Assembly: GCF_023028345.1 (NCBI RefSeq)
Contig: NZ_CP095489.1
Location: 35,425 to 99,424, forward strand
Source of the DNA: Halorientalis marina
GTDB lineage: Archaea; Halobacteriota; Halobacteria; Halobacteriales; Haloarculaceae
DNA length: 64,000 nucleotides
Direction of reading: 5' to 3'
A program made the translations under genes and the position numbers. The stretch's first letter is position 1, and each line of letters opens with the position of its first letter. This document shows positions 45,201-55,500 of this stretch, piece after piece. The notes under the pieces were generated by a model that saw only the letters and a program-made list of their open reading frames with translations, did not search any database and was not told the DNA's origin.

Positions 45201-46600
45201 AGCTGTCGAACGAGGTCCGCGAGACGAACGGCTGGGTGTCCGTCGAGGACGTCGACGAGGAACTGCTCTCGCGCATCGAGGAAGGCACCATCGAGGCGCA
45301 GGGCTACGAGACACTACCAGAAGTGCGGGAGGCGTCCTCGCTCATCGAGGTCGATCTCCCGGACGGGGCATCGTCGGTGCAGTGTCGGCTCACAGACGAG
45401 GGTGAGCAGGCAGCCACGCCCGATACGTCGACGTCACCGACCGGCGGGGGCGAGCACCACGACACAGTCCTCGAAGCGGTCGAGCAGTCGCTCGCAGCGG
45501 CGGGCTTCTCTGTGGAGGTCCTCGATCAGAACGGGGAGTCCCGCCCCGACGCCATCGCGACGCATTCGGACCTCGACTGGGAACTCCAAGTCGAAGTCGA
45601 AACCACCACGCACGTCCGCCCGGCGAAGGTTCTCTCGAACCTCCGGAAAGCTCAGGAACAGGAGCGAATCCCGCTGTTCGTCGTCGCAGACCACGACGAT
45701 CAACCGGCTGCCGAGATTGCCGACCGGCTCGCGAAGATCCTCGACGAGCCGCGAAATCAGCTCTCCTCCGGTGAGACGCGGCTGTATACGATGAACCACA
45801 ACGTCACATTCAACGGCGGTGCGCGAGCCGCGGATGGGGTGACGGCCGTCCGACCGGCCACTGGCGGCAGTCGCCACACCCGCTGGTTCGAGCGGGACGG
45901 TGCGTTCGTCCTCGAGGATAGTGCTGGGGACCAGCACGCACGGATAGACTCCCTCGACGCCGTGTCGAAAGACCAGTTCCCGGCGACGTACAGCTACGAC
46001 GCCGAAAGCGAGACATACACCGTCTTCAGGCCGGGAGAGCTCCCCGAGACCTACGAGTCCCGCGAGGCATTCGAAGCGGAGTGGGTGCCTGTCAAGCGCC
46101 CGTTCGTGCCCAGTACCGACCTTCCGGTCCCGGACTACACGGAGCGCACGTATGCGATTGCGACCACCGAGGGCGACCAGACGCTCGACCTCTACACGCC
46201 AGACACGGAGACGGCCACCGGCGTTCCGGCACTCGTGGACGCGATCCAGGACAGGACGCTCCATCCAGCAGGGGAACCCCCGGATGACTCGACCGATTCC
46301 GACGCTCAAGAAGACAACGAGGTGGACCCGTACGGCATTCAGGCATTCGTCAAGGACCGGCTCACTGAATCCGACGACGTGGTCGTCGCGGTTGCTGAGG
46401 TCTACGATGCCTACGAGCAGTATGCGGCGGCCGGGGGATACGAGGTGAAGCCGAAAAACCGATTCACACAGACGCTTCGCGACCACGCTCAGTTCGAGCG
46501 TGACAAGAAGTGGTTGGACGGCCAGACGCGGCGGTGTTACGTCGGAATCGAGTTGTCCGACGCCGGCGACCAGGAGGGACCAAGCGATGCCAGTGCGTAG
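42236..46600 (+). CDS. large VirD4/HerA-like coupling ATPase with nuclease-like C-terminal domain
   Basis: A 1454-residue protein. The acidic N-terminal 500 residues include a Ser/Asp-rich disordered segment. The FtsK/HerA-type ATPase has Walker A FAKSGAGKSVALIND near 518, VFLIDSKGGNLPENY, and Walker B NLLIDEASSVVV near 798, followed by LEKGREFRLSIELVTQFPEQ. Such ATPases couple DNA to the transfer channel. Beyond residue 950 comes a helical domain, then about 1100-1160 RPDAIATHSDLDWELQVEVETTTHV, whose D...ExE...T...K spacing resembles a PD-(D/E)XK nuclease. It then ends with an unrecognised domain and a winged-helix-like stretch (VVAVAEVYDAYEQYAAAGGYEVKPKNRFTQTL). Start at ATG 42236, overlapping the VirB4 stop by 8 bases. 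Confidence 0.82.
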   Translation: MTEQTPSELPAVANGDEYIRITPSRSDLAPETVVRQLAGLHGLDAGNDGLLASIGPLGDPPPVFEFLAVSEGADEPVEFYYGVDRRLDAFEERLRTLYPPTVTFERVTLDLETKLLPSTAGPSQDHSAGGDDSHGMNPRTAEESSGDPNSDSEPVTLFDSTGQEPVGDGGSVLSESSTSQDEDGDLFETDSSDESTAAGPSDSELDADHQRAHTQPTVDETTPLGISWHGQATRREDWMTTLPQFTNTEDDDDDHARAPLASLIDQLTRAEHPIAFQVLFQRKSDWTHEARERQRKLREGEDRVVDWFFGELLGNTENEPQSPSNTGRQRRYLDIGGRERVEAIDEKEPQHTFTVNMRALSLVTSDRQRERVDHRLDDIGSVFDHLNGPHYRLRPKRVRRGLRKGRRAKKHADRVLDATLATKSGWRKTRPDLVLGPAELANFVVVPPATDLTTEGGRGSDAEPESRTPLPLPAQDHMDAFTDSGMAIGRGLGEDGTPTSEPMRIPPHLLPFHVGRFAKSGAGKSVALINDALSLYDHTTGPVFLIDSKGGNLPENYMRAHAKRFGTEDLEENVLHFSVPDILPGFAFFDITPALEDGVRRVDAIQDKADHYEELIKLVMGPERYEDAIASPTLIKYLIKAMYDEEYGLENGHFRQDTNYFTHDQFEQAVTQFHAAGPPDSTPEDAPRASDPQVAEKLERHLRSNPATFSNVVSGISNRMDYITQDAHLRRIFNNTQSQFDFRDLLDEDKVVIFDLGDLRDEAARVMTGVILTQLYDAVKRRDGDKLARKPDNYVANLLIDEASSVVVSDTLTTLLEKGREFRLSIELVTQFPEQMKEAGNREVYLNVLNNIGSPLVGKIAVDADIAEALSHEAMDPVEFKNRISSLPRGEWIAQLPSPEFGETGPDPFSIEPLPIPPGHPDSEQPLTGAQEERFQDALEAVHEHTREEYGVAVGTTVESRDAATDVALENADDLPLEVAMARAIRAVQLSNEVRETNGWVSVEDVDEELLSRIEEGTIEAQGYETLPEVREASSLIEVDLPDGASSVQCRLTDEGEQAATPDTSTSPTGGGEHHDTVLEAVEQSLAAAGFSVEVLDQNGESRPDAIATHSDLDWELQVEVETTTHVRPAKVLSNLRKAQEQERIPLFVVADHDDQPAAEIADRLAKILDEPRNQLSSGETRLYTMNHNVTFNGGARAADGVTAVRPATGGSRHTRWFERDGAFVLEDSAGDQHARIDSLDAVSKDQFPATYSYDAESETYTVFRPGELPETYESREAFEAEWVPVKRPFVPSTDLPVPDYTERTYAIATTEGDQTLDLYTPDTETATGVPALVDAIQDRTLHPAGEPPDDSTDSDAQEDNEVDPYGIQAFVKDRLTESDDVVVAVAEVYDAYEQYAAAGGYEVKPKNRFTQTLRDHAQFERDKKWLDGQTRRCYVGIELSDAGDQEGPSDASA

Positions 46601-46643
46601 TCGTTTCGCTCCCGGTCAGGAGGTGCAGGAGCACACGAGATGA
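46587..46643 (+). CDS. possible 18-residue bridging mini-gene
   Basis: ATG at 46587 to TGA at 46643 would encode 18 residues (MPVRSRFAPGQEVQEHTR). It overlaps the end of the coupling ATPase gene and its stop overlaps the primase start by four bases (ATGA). It may serve only to hand ribosomes across the 39-base gap; no evidence of protein function is visible. Confidence 0.3.
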   Translation: MPVRSRFAPGQEVQEHTR

Positions 46644-48652
46644 CGCTCTCCGAATCAGCTATCCGCGAGCACTACCGTCGTGCCAAACCCGTCTACGAGG
46701 CGCTGGCGACCGTCAAGGACTACCCGACCATCGGGCTGAACGACTTCGTCGGATGGTACATCAAACGCGACCACGACGACGTCGAGGCGATCAAGGCCGG
46801 GTATCCGCAGCGCGGGCGGGTTGCCCGCCTCGATCGTGACTACGACGAGATCCACGACCGCCTCGAACGGACGCTCTACGCCGTCACCACCTACAAGACA
46901 CCGTCCGCCTTCCAGCAGTGGGAACCCTGTCGCTACGACGAGGCCGAGGGGACGACCCTCTGGCAGGATGAACCCCCAACCCCCGGGTATGCCGACCTCC
47001 GGGCGGTTCCCGCCTGGGGCGATATCGACCTCGCTGACGATATCAAACCACACCGAGGCGATCTCGATGCCGAGACGCGTGACCTCGTCGAGCGTACCCT
47101 CGACGCCTATATCGAGGAGTATGCGACGCTGTACGGCACGCGAGACGCTGTGTATGCGCTGGACTCCGTTGGGGGCGCGTACGTCTTCGGAGCCCCGGAG
47201 GCCACGCTCCCGATTGCGGATCACTTCGGCGATGATCCAGATGCGCTCGAACGAGTGTTCGACGAGTTCCTCGACCGCTCGAACGCGTGGCTCCAGGAGG
47301 CAGAGGCCCGCGTGAACGAACGCGTCGACGGCGCCGGCGACGTCATCCAGCCCGACTGGGTGAACAACAAGAACCGCCAGTACAAGCCGCCACTCTCGAT
47401 CCACGCCGATCACGATGCCGTCGTCACGCCCATCGCGACCGACGACGTCCGCTACGAGCTCCGTCCGTTCGAGACCGTCGATGACACCCTTATCGAGCAG
47501 GCGGTCAGCTGGGCTGATGATCTCACGCGAGTCGAGCACACGGATTGTGTCGACTCGCTGGTCGCGACACTCTGGCCGGATCTGTACGAGGACCACGACG
47601 GGTGGCGGGCAACGCTGAAGGCGTGGGTCGAAGCGGAGCGTGAGCGGGAACGTGAACGTCAGCGACAACGTGAGGCGGCGCTCCAGCGACGTGAGGAGCG
47701 GTTGGCAGAACTCGACGGTGCCCTCGAAGGCCGGCCCATTTCGCCGTTCAAAGAGGACGTCTACGAGGCTGTCGAGAACATCGATATCACCGAGATTGCC
47801 CGTCACTACGCGAGCGATGCCTACGATACGGATCCAAACCAGCCGCGGCCGCAGTTCGATCCGTGCTGGCGCCACAGTGAGAGTGGTCAGTCCTGTTTCG
47901 TCGACGAGCAGGCCAACACCTTCGGCGATTCAAAGGTGAACGGTGGGGGTGGGCCGGCAAAACTGATGGCGCTCGCGACGGGGATCGTTGCCGACGCCGA
48001 TGCGAACCTGGATGGCGAAGACTACTGGGCTGCCGTCGACGAACTCCGGAGCGTCGGCTATGACATCCCGGTGTGGATCCCGGAGGCTGGATCAGACCGT
48101 GTCGACGGCGGGTCCTACGACCAGATGCCCTTCTGGGCCGTTCGGAAAGCAGCTGTCGCGCTCGAGGTTTGTCCCGAGGACGCGTTCGTCGATCGTGAGG
48201 GAGAGAATGGAACCTACGAGGGATTCCCCGGCTACGAAACATACAACGAGACGCTGGAAGCCATCGAAACGGCAGGGCTGAAACACGGTCGAGAGCGAGT
48301 TACCCCTGATGAGAACGCGGCTGGCGATGAATCGGAGCCAGCCAGTACTGCCTCTGCGAGCGACGAGCGATCTGGTGACCTAGATCAAGCTCATCTTCGC
48401 GAAAAGAACCGGCTGTTGGCAGCGAAGGTTGAACGTCTCGAAGCTAAACTGGAGGGGAAATCAGAGCGAATCGAGGAATTAGAGACGGAGGTCGACCAAC
48501 TCCGAACGGAACTCACGACCGTCCGCTTCGAACGCGACCGTCTGGAGGCCGTACTCAAAGAGCGCGGGTTCGGTCAGGAGCCGAGTCAAGAAGGCCGGGA
48601 GGAACAGTCGCCTCTTGACAAGGCAAGGCGGGTTCTTTCGTTCGGTGAATAG
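46640..48652 (+). CDS. archaeo-eukaryotic-primase-like protein
   Basis: A 670-residue protein. Primase features are visible in the N-terminal half: the WGDIDLAD metal-binding motif near residue 127, DSVGGAYVFGAPEATL near 172 and NNKNRQYKPPLSIHADHDAVVTPI near 240, which aligns with the RNA/DNA primase (AEP) core. A basic-acidic helix of repeated ER/QR follows near 330-365 (ERERERQRQREAALQRREERL). Residues 370-520 contain the small Cys-bearing WRHSESGQSCFVDEQANTFGDSKVNGGGGPAKLMALATG domain seen in plasmid replication primases. The C terminus is a coiled coil. It probably primes replication of the transferred or plasmid DNA. It is the last gene of the conjugation operon. Confidence 0.78.
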   Translation: MTLSESAIREHYRRAKPVYEALATVKDYPTIGLNDFVGWYIKRDHDDVEAIKAGYPQRGRVARLDRDYDEIHDRLERTLYAVTTYKTPSAFQQWEPCRYDEAEGTTLWQDEPPTPGYADLRAVPAWGDIDLADDIKPHRGDLDAETRDLVERTLDAYIEEYATLYGTRDAVYALDSVGGAYVFGAPEATLPIADHFGDDPDALERVFDEFLDRSNAWLQEAEARVNERVDGAGDVIQPDWVNNKNRQYKPPLSIHADHDAVVTPIATDDVRYELRPFETVDDTLIEQAVSWADDLTRVEHTDCVDSLVATLWPDLYEDHDGWRATLKAWVEAERERERERQRQREAALQRREERLAELDGALEGRPISPFKEDVYEAVENIDITEIARHYASDAYDTDPNQPRPQFDPCWRHSESGQSCFVDEQANTFGDSKVNGGGGPAKLMALATGIVADADANLDGEDYWAAVDELRSVGYDIPVWIPEAGSDRVDGGSYDQMPFWAVRKAAVALEVCPEDAFVDREGENGTYEGFPGYETYNETLEAIETAGLKHGRERVTPDENAAGDESEPASTASASDERSGDLDQAHLREKNRLLAAKVERLEAKLEGKSERIEELETEVDQLRTELTTVRFERDRLEAVLKERGFGQEPSQEGREEQSPLDKARRVLSFGE

Positions 48653-48775
48653 ATTTACCACAATCCCCGGTGAAATTCTCAGTTGCTGATAGTCTGTTTA
48701 GGCCGTGTGTATACAGCGCGCGCATCGGTCACACGAAAGCGTACGTGAATGACCTCCAAATCAGGAGAAATAGTG

Positions 48776-49273
48776 TTACAGATTCTTCGCGATGTCATTG
48801 AGCTCCTTGGTCCGGTTGTCGGTGATTCGCTCCGCCGGTGGTTCCTGATCTTCCTCTTCCTCGATCGGGAACAGGGTCTGTAATCGGTTCTTCTGACGCT
48901 CCACACCAGGGTGAGACAAGTCAATCGTAACCGGATGGTCCTCGTTGATATCCTTGTTAGCGAGATTGTTGATTAATCTCAGAGGCAACGGATAGAACGT
49001 ATCCAGCTCTGCATCCCAGTTACTGCCGTCGTGCAGATCCAAGATGATAGAGTACACCTTCTCGAACTCGTCGTTCTTGTATTCAATCTCGTCGTTGACT
49101 TTGAAATTCAGGTATCTTCGTTGCTCAACAGAGGCTCGGGACCGGGCTAGTAGACGTGGACGTTCCAAGATAACTTTCGCATCGTAGTTGACCTCGGGGC
49201 TGTATCCCCGGTGCTCTCCTTGTCCTTGCAGCCATTCGAGGAACTGGATTTTCGCTCTCTTGTAGTCGGTCAT
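48776..49273 (-). CDS. hypothetical protein
   Basis: A 165-residue, charged, non-membrane protein that I cannot assign. It shows ERPRLLARSRASVEQRRYLNFKVNDEIEYKND, then FEKVYSIILDLHDGSNWDAELDTFYPLPLRLINNLANKD and an acidic, disordered tail. The frame is uninterrupted with plausible codon use. It is convergent with the conjugation operon and divergent from the giant ATPase gene that begins 280 bp away, so it could be a companion or regulator of that gene. Confidence 0.65.
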   Translation of the reverse strand: MTDYKRAKIQFLEWLQGQGEHRGYSPEVNYDAKVILERPRLLARSRASVEQRRYLNFKVNDEIEYKNDEFEKVYSIILDLHDGSNWDAELDTFYPLPLRLINNLANKDINEDHPVTIDLSHPGVERQKNRLQTLFPIEEEEDQEPPAERITDNRTKELNDIAKNL

Positions 49274-49359
49274 AGTATTCGAACAGGCCTCTCACACCGT
49301 AGCTCTCACTATCGGGTTCAGGCATAAAGAGTTTCTGTAGAATTGGCGTTTCAGGCCGT

Positions 49360-49423
49360 CTAGGCCGTTATTTCGCTAGTAGGCTAGGAGGCTAGTTTCA
49401 CTAGTTTACAATAGTCGGACTAG
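49360..49423. repeat. cluster of six CTAG tetramers, partly 8-bp phased
   Basis: CTAG begins at 49360, 49376, 49384, 49392, 49401 and 49420. The steps are 16, 8, 8, 9 and 19 bp. The middle part looks like an 8-bp tandem repeat GCTAGNNG. CTAG is generally scarce in haloarchaeal DNA, so six in 64 bp is unusual. It lies 130-190 bp upstream of the giant ATPase gene. Confidence 0.7.
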
Positions 49424-49553
49424 TCGGATCATTACTTCCTAAGCGAATTCCCGAGTGATGGAGGGCATCTACCGTAGAACTGTACCTTGAGCACACGCCT
49501 CTCGAAGAGTACATTTATCAGAATAGCTACCGGCATCATGTACAACCTACTTC

Positions 49554-52500
49554 ATGATGGACACGCAGGCAGGTGTCACCAGTCGGATATCTCAGCTCTG
49601 CCACGAGGAATACATCGAACTTCTGAGTGGGCTCAATAACCGAACCGCCTGGAATCGAGAAGGCGATCTTGGGTACGGGAACCAAGTCGTGTCTGCCGCA
49701 CACGACAACCGCACTATTCTGGAGCTAATTCAAAATGCTCGAGACGCGATTGTCGAGAGTGAGGAAGAGACCAATGGACGAGTCGCAGTTATTGTGGGGC
49801 CAGAATCACTACTAATTGCCAACTCCGGTGAGCCATTTCATTTAGACGACGATGACGTGTTCGAGGCAGTCACATCTCTGGGACGTTCTGCCAAAGCAAA
49901 GGAACGGGATTCGATCGGGGAGAAGGGAGTCGGACTAAAATCGATTTTACAGCTGAGTGAAGCATTCAGCATTCACTCAAGCGTGGACGGTGAGGATTTC
50001 TCGGCTACGTTCTCTCGGGCGAAGAGTGCGCAAATGGTTCTCTCGATGTATGAAAGATTACTCGATACCGATTCTTTCGTCGACCGTCTCGGAGTCACCG
50101 AGACCCAGTCGGATTTCTTAGACACAGGCCGCTTTTCATTCTCCGATCAAAGTGTCGTCCCGGATAGTATCGATATAGACGAACTGGTGGGTCAACTCCT
50201 CAATGAGCCGAGACAACCGCCGCCGACCCCTGTAGATATTCTCACAGACATTCCCCGGATCTCCCTGTTCCGTTATCCGTTCCTACAGAACGATACTCAA
50301 GCGGACTCAACGCCACTCCAGACACATCTCATTCGGGATAATGTATCGAGCGCGAACCTCTCCAAGCGAGTGGATCCTCAGTTAGCTGACTGGCTAGACG
50401 AGTATCGGGGTGATTTCTCAACGGTAGTCGAACTCGAGTACTTGGATGACCAGTGGCGTGATCTATTGGATCATATTGAGTCGGTCCTCACGACATCTGA
50501 CAAAGAAGGAGCGTCAACATTCACAAACCGGCGTTCGTCAGAACCCGTGGATCGCGCTGCATTCTGCGAACGACGTCGGCGCGAATTCTGGGAAGAGTGC
50601 ACTGATATCTCACCTGAAACGCTGATTCTCCTTGAAGAGATCGAAGAGCTCGACCTGATTCAGGTGACGCACGACGAGACAGGACAGCTTCAGATTATAG
50701 ATCGGCATCAGGTTTGCATAGACCAGGCTGATCAACGCTCAATAGACGAACACTCCAATACGACTCGCAGGTCAGTCGATTATACGGTCCAGACCGCCGA
50801 CGGTACCTCGCAGACTCGTCAGTATAGACGCTACACTCGAACATATGACGAGGTTGTTCCGAATGACGACCAAGACGAACGGGACGAGATCCACCTACTG
50901 TTCGAACGGCCCCCCGAATCGACGGATAACTGGAACCCATCGCCAAAGCCACTCTACCTCCACTACCCGATAGAGAAGGCAACGACCCCGTTCCCGTTCG
51001 TCGTCCACGCACCATTCCGGGTCGAGTTCGATAGGCAGTCGCTCGCTGACGACCAACAAAATCTACAGATCCTTGACCGGCTTCCAGACTTAATTGCTGA
51101 CGCCGGGACAGACTTGGCGAGGGGCGACGAGAGAGGAGCAAGCAGGGATGGATTCAGGCAGTGGATGCCTTGGATGACGATGCCGTTACGCGGGGAACCC
51201 AGTTCGGGTTCCGGGACGCCTCTAACCGAGAGCGTACAGGAGGCGGTCACGTTGCTTCAGGATTCTCCGATTGTTCCGACCGATGACACGGACGCACAAT
51301 GCCCTCGGGATACCCTGCTTGATCCCGAGCGCATTCGGGGGTTCGAGACCCTTCGTCGAGACGCGCCCGAAGCACCGTTACCAGCCGAGACAGTCATTGA
51401 GTCGGGAGACACCTGGAGTCAACGTGTCTCTACATTACAGGGCGACACCGAGCATACATTTCGCCAGTGTGCGAGGAGGCTGGGCCTGACCGAGGTTCTG
51501 GAGCGTCTTTTCGACGATGACACCGGTAATGCCCGAGGCTGCATCGATATTCTGTGTGAGTACTGGGGGCTCAGTGGAAGCGCTGTTTCCTCTGGTAGGT
51601 GGGCGGTACCAGTTGAACGGGTTGAACACGCGGAGGCGTACTTCGAGACGATCTGTTCGATCCTCACATCAGCCTCTGAAGGTGATGAACTCGACTTAGA
51701 CGACGATTCAGACGTGAAGCGAGCAGCGGGTCGGCTCGGGGAAAAAAGAGTCCCCCTCATACCCGCCGAAGCACACCAGGCTAACGACACTGATGCCTCT
51801 AATGGTGTCACACATCTCGTTCGTGCTCGCTCTCGCGGAGACACGCGGCAGGGACACGGAGCACAACGGAGCGAGCGTATTGTCTTTCGCCGAACCGGGA
51901 GTAGTCAGACGTCTGAGTCAATTATCTCAGAACTTCCATCCCCACCGACGACACTCCCCGTGTTCGTGGTCCCGTTCCGAACGGAATGGATCGGGCCACT
52001 CGAGAGTTTCAACCGGGACTGGGGGACCAGAAATCTGGATAGCCCTGCAGAATTCTACCGACGGGTTGCTGCAGAGGCTGGAGGATATTCGGGGGAGAGA
52101 ACTTCCGATTCTAGCGTTATCGGTTATCTCTCGACACTCTACGAGACGGTAACACGTGGACAGATAGCGAAGTGGCTTCATCCAATCCCCAATCGGAATC
52201 GTCGATTCGACGAGGTAGAGGCCACATTAACTGGTGCCAAGACGAACAGATTGCCTTCCGACTACGATGACTATCTTGAGCGGCGCTACACCCAGCAGGT
52301 TGAATTGCCAATCGGACACCAGGACGGGCAGGACGAAACGCTTCCTGCCGAACAAATCGTATTCGGGACCGAATGGGTAAGCGAGTTCGAAGCAGCTGCA
52401 GATATTCTAGAAGGAATCGATTCGAGTTCAGATCGATTCTTCGACGCAGGGTCACACGAAGAGTCCCGAGCAACTACGTTTCGGCGATGGGCAGCGGTCA

Positions 52501-55500
52501 TCGAGAAGGCGTCCAGCGTAACACCGTCCGAGACACCGACACTCGCGGAACCAGAAAGCGACTATTGGCAACGGGTGTTTGGAAGTTGGTCAAGTAGCGA
52601 GGGGCTCCAGCGGGTCTTGCGTCTGGACTTCCTGATTCATCTGGGCGTACAGATCGGCCCTCGAATCGATTGGCGATGGGTGTTGCCGACCAGAGGAGAC
52701 GACGATCGTGAAGCAGGTACAATTAGCGTTGCCGATGCCCAGAATCTCGCTCGCGGAGAACCCCTCAACGAAGACGACGGATTCGACGTGCCAGACGAGG
52801 TTTTAGATACCTATACCGACGTCATATGGCGGTCAGACAATCATCCTGCATTCACCGCCACCCACTCAACGGGCTGTGGAAACAACTGGCTGGAATGCGA
52901 CGAGGAAACATGGGCTGCAAACGATTCGCAAGAGGCACTTATACCGGTCTGGTGGTACTTCCCCGATCTACCTCAGATATCTGATGGTCGAGCTCGCGAG
53001 AAGTATCGGGACGCAATCTTGCTCCTATGGCCAGACCTTGCCGAAACAGTCGCTAACAGCGCGTGGCTCTGTAGCAACTGGCACTCGTTCAGCGAAAGCC
53101 CAGACGGGGCTGCTATCCCCAGCCTCGGAACCGTGCAATTAGCTCAAGCAGAGCTCTGGCCTGTCGACAGCCAATTCGAAGATGAGGGCGGGAATGACCG
53201 GCTTACAGTCGAGGATGGGACGACAGCTTCGGCAGAGAAATTGATCTTCGACGATGCAGAACAAGTCAGAGGGGCTGCTCAGTATCTGCCGCGAGTCGAC
53301 AGTTCCAAACTCGAACAGAGGTTAGCTCCCACATCGGGGTCAGAGGCAGTGGATATTTCGTCAGCTCTCAGGATCCTCGGTATTCGAGAAATCGATAATT
53401 TGACCCCACCGATGGCAGCTCAGCGACTCAACTGGTTCATTGGGCAGTTCGCAGTGGAGAAGACACCAGGTCAGAACCCCTTCGATATATCGGCGAGCTG
53501 GTCCGCACGGGCGCTTTCTGTGCCCATCGACGCCCTGATGCGCCGGCTCGCTTCCGGACAGACACTCGCAGATCGACTCGACGAACGACCAGAGATTCGG
53601 CGCTGGATTCGGCGCGATATTTGGCGCCTCGGAACGACGGTTCGAATTACAGAAGGCCGCAACTCGAAAGCGCTTAAGATTGGTGCGGAAGCGCCCGCAC
53701 CGGGGGCGCCGTCAATAGCACAGCAGCCGGTTATTTTCACACAACCACTCTCCTCGTTTTCACGTGATCGGTTGGTTCGGGACGCACGGCCGTTCGTCGA
53801 ACGGCCTTCCGACTCGACAGAAGTTGCCCGCCTTCTTGGGACCGAAAGCTCTGCCGACGAAGAGGCGACGACAGTAACATTCGGGATAATCATAGAGAGC
53901 GAACCACCGTCTCCTCGACCAGTCAGTGGTGGTGAGGTCGAATCGGGGACGGATCGCCTCGACACCCTTCGGGAGACGCTTCGGCAGCGTCAACAGTACC
54001 TGTTGGCAGCATATCTCGAACAGGCAACAGCTCCAGACCTCGAAGAAAAGCACGATCAATTGTCTGCTGTCGTCGAGAACCGAATCGCGATCGTCGCACG
54101 TGACGACGATGACGATACGCAGCGTAATTCGGCACAATGGGAACCGGCTGACGGAGCCAAGGATGGAGGACTACATATCGCCCTTTTCGAAGACGCAGTG
54201 AAGCGTGTCGATGGTGACGCGATACCGCCGTACCTCACAGCAGATGGTATCGTCCAAGTACTCGAACAGTTCGACCTCGCAGATACCTTCGAGAACGTCT
54301 TGTTCAAAGGAGAGTCGGCACTGGAGACAGAGTATCGCTCGGCATTGGAGGAAGTTCGAGCGGAGATCAACGAGCTCCGTACACAGCGTCTTGAAGTTAT
54401 CCACCACACTCTCCAGGGCCTCGTTTCGACGATTGCACCCACCGTATCCCTAACTGAAGGGGATGAACTCACTGTCAACGCGCGCGTAACGCTGAATGAG
54501 TTACACAGACTCGAAGATGACCCAGCCGCGGTTACTAAGAGCACGTTGCTCCAGTCGTGGCTCAACACGCTGACTGAGAAGTGTGGATTCGACAATGAGG
54601 TCGCTATCGAATGTATACGTGCCGCAGCCACCGACGATGAGGCGGTGCGACACCGGATCACCTACCAACTCGATCAGTCCGTTAACAGTATCGACATCGA
54701 CGCACTCGTCAAGGCCGGGTATCGGTGGCAAACTCTCGAAACGTGGCCGTCGGCAAAGGGTACCGCTCCGGTGGAGTCATACAGCACGACTATACAACGA
54801 TTTCGTCGGTTCTGGAATGCAGTCGGTAGGTACGAAGATGAGGGCGAGGCGACCCTCGAACGCGCAGCCAAAGATGCGCGAGAGGCTACACCGGCTCCAA
54901 AGCCAAATAGACGCGTCGCGCAATTCGTTCCGCACGCAGAAACGCTTCCATCCGACATTTGCGAGGTCCGGCTCGGCGCGTTGCCCTACCTCAAGTCAAC
55001 GCCAGAACCGCTGGAACATCTCAGAGGCGCCGTCAGGAAATGGGGTCGCACAGAGTGGGAAGACCTGAAACAGTCGGATGTAATCTATACCGACCAGACC
55101 ATCGAAGAGCGGATGGAGTCACTCATCGAAGCGGCGACGACTCCCAATGGCGGTGACAAAGCCTTTGAAACCGTGCTCGCGAAGTTCTACGGCACAACGA
55201 GTGACTACGCAACCGATGAGGGCCGAACGAGGGAAGATCTCACGAATGAGTGGCTTCAGGGGCGAGATGAGTCGCTCGATTCGCTCGCATCACAGATCTC
55301 AGCCGACGGCTCCGCTTCCGGAGGAGGTTCCCCAACCATCGGCGATTCCTCGGGGGGTGAGTACGGACAACCCAACGTCGGAATCGATGCAAGAGGCCGA
55401 GAGGGAGAATTAATTTGCTTGAATCGTGCGTGGCAGCGATTCCAAGCCGCACCAGTCAGCGTCCGTTCGTCGATTTTAGATCGCTTGGAAACGTGGCGTG

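Noticed and set aside
45434..46486. A 350-codon open frame on the minus strand
   Set aside because: Shadow of the coupling ATPase gene; no motif, and the plus strand has the acidic haloarchaeal composition.
46655..47875. A 406-codon open frame on the minus strand
   Set aside because: Antisense of the primase-like gene; the motifs DID and NNKNRQYKPP are on the plus strand.
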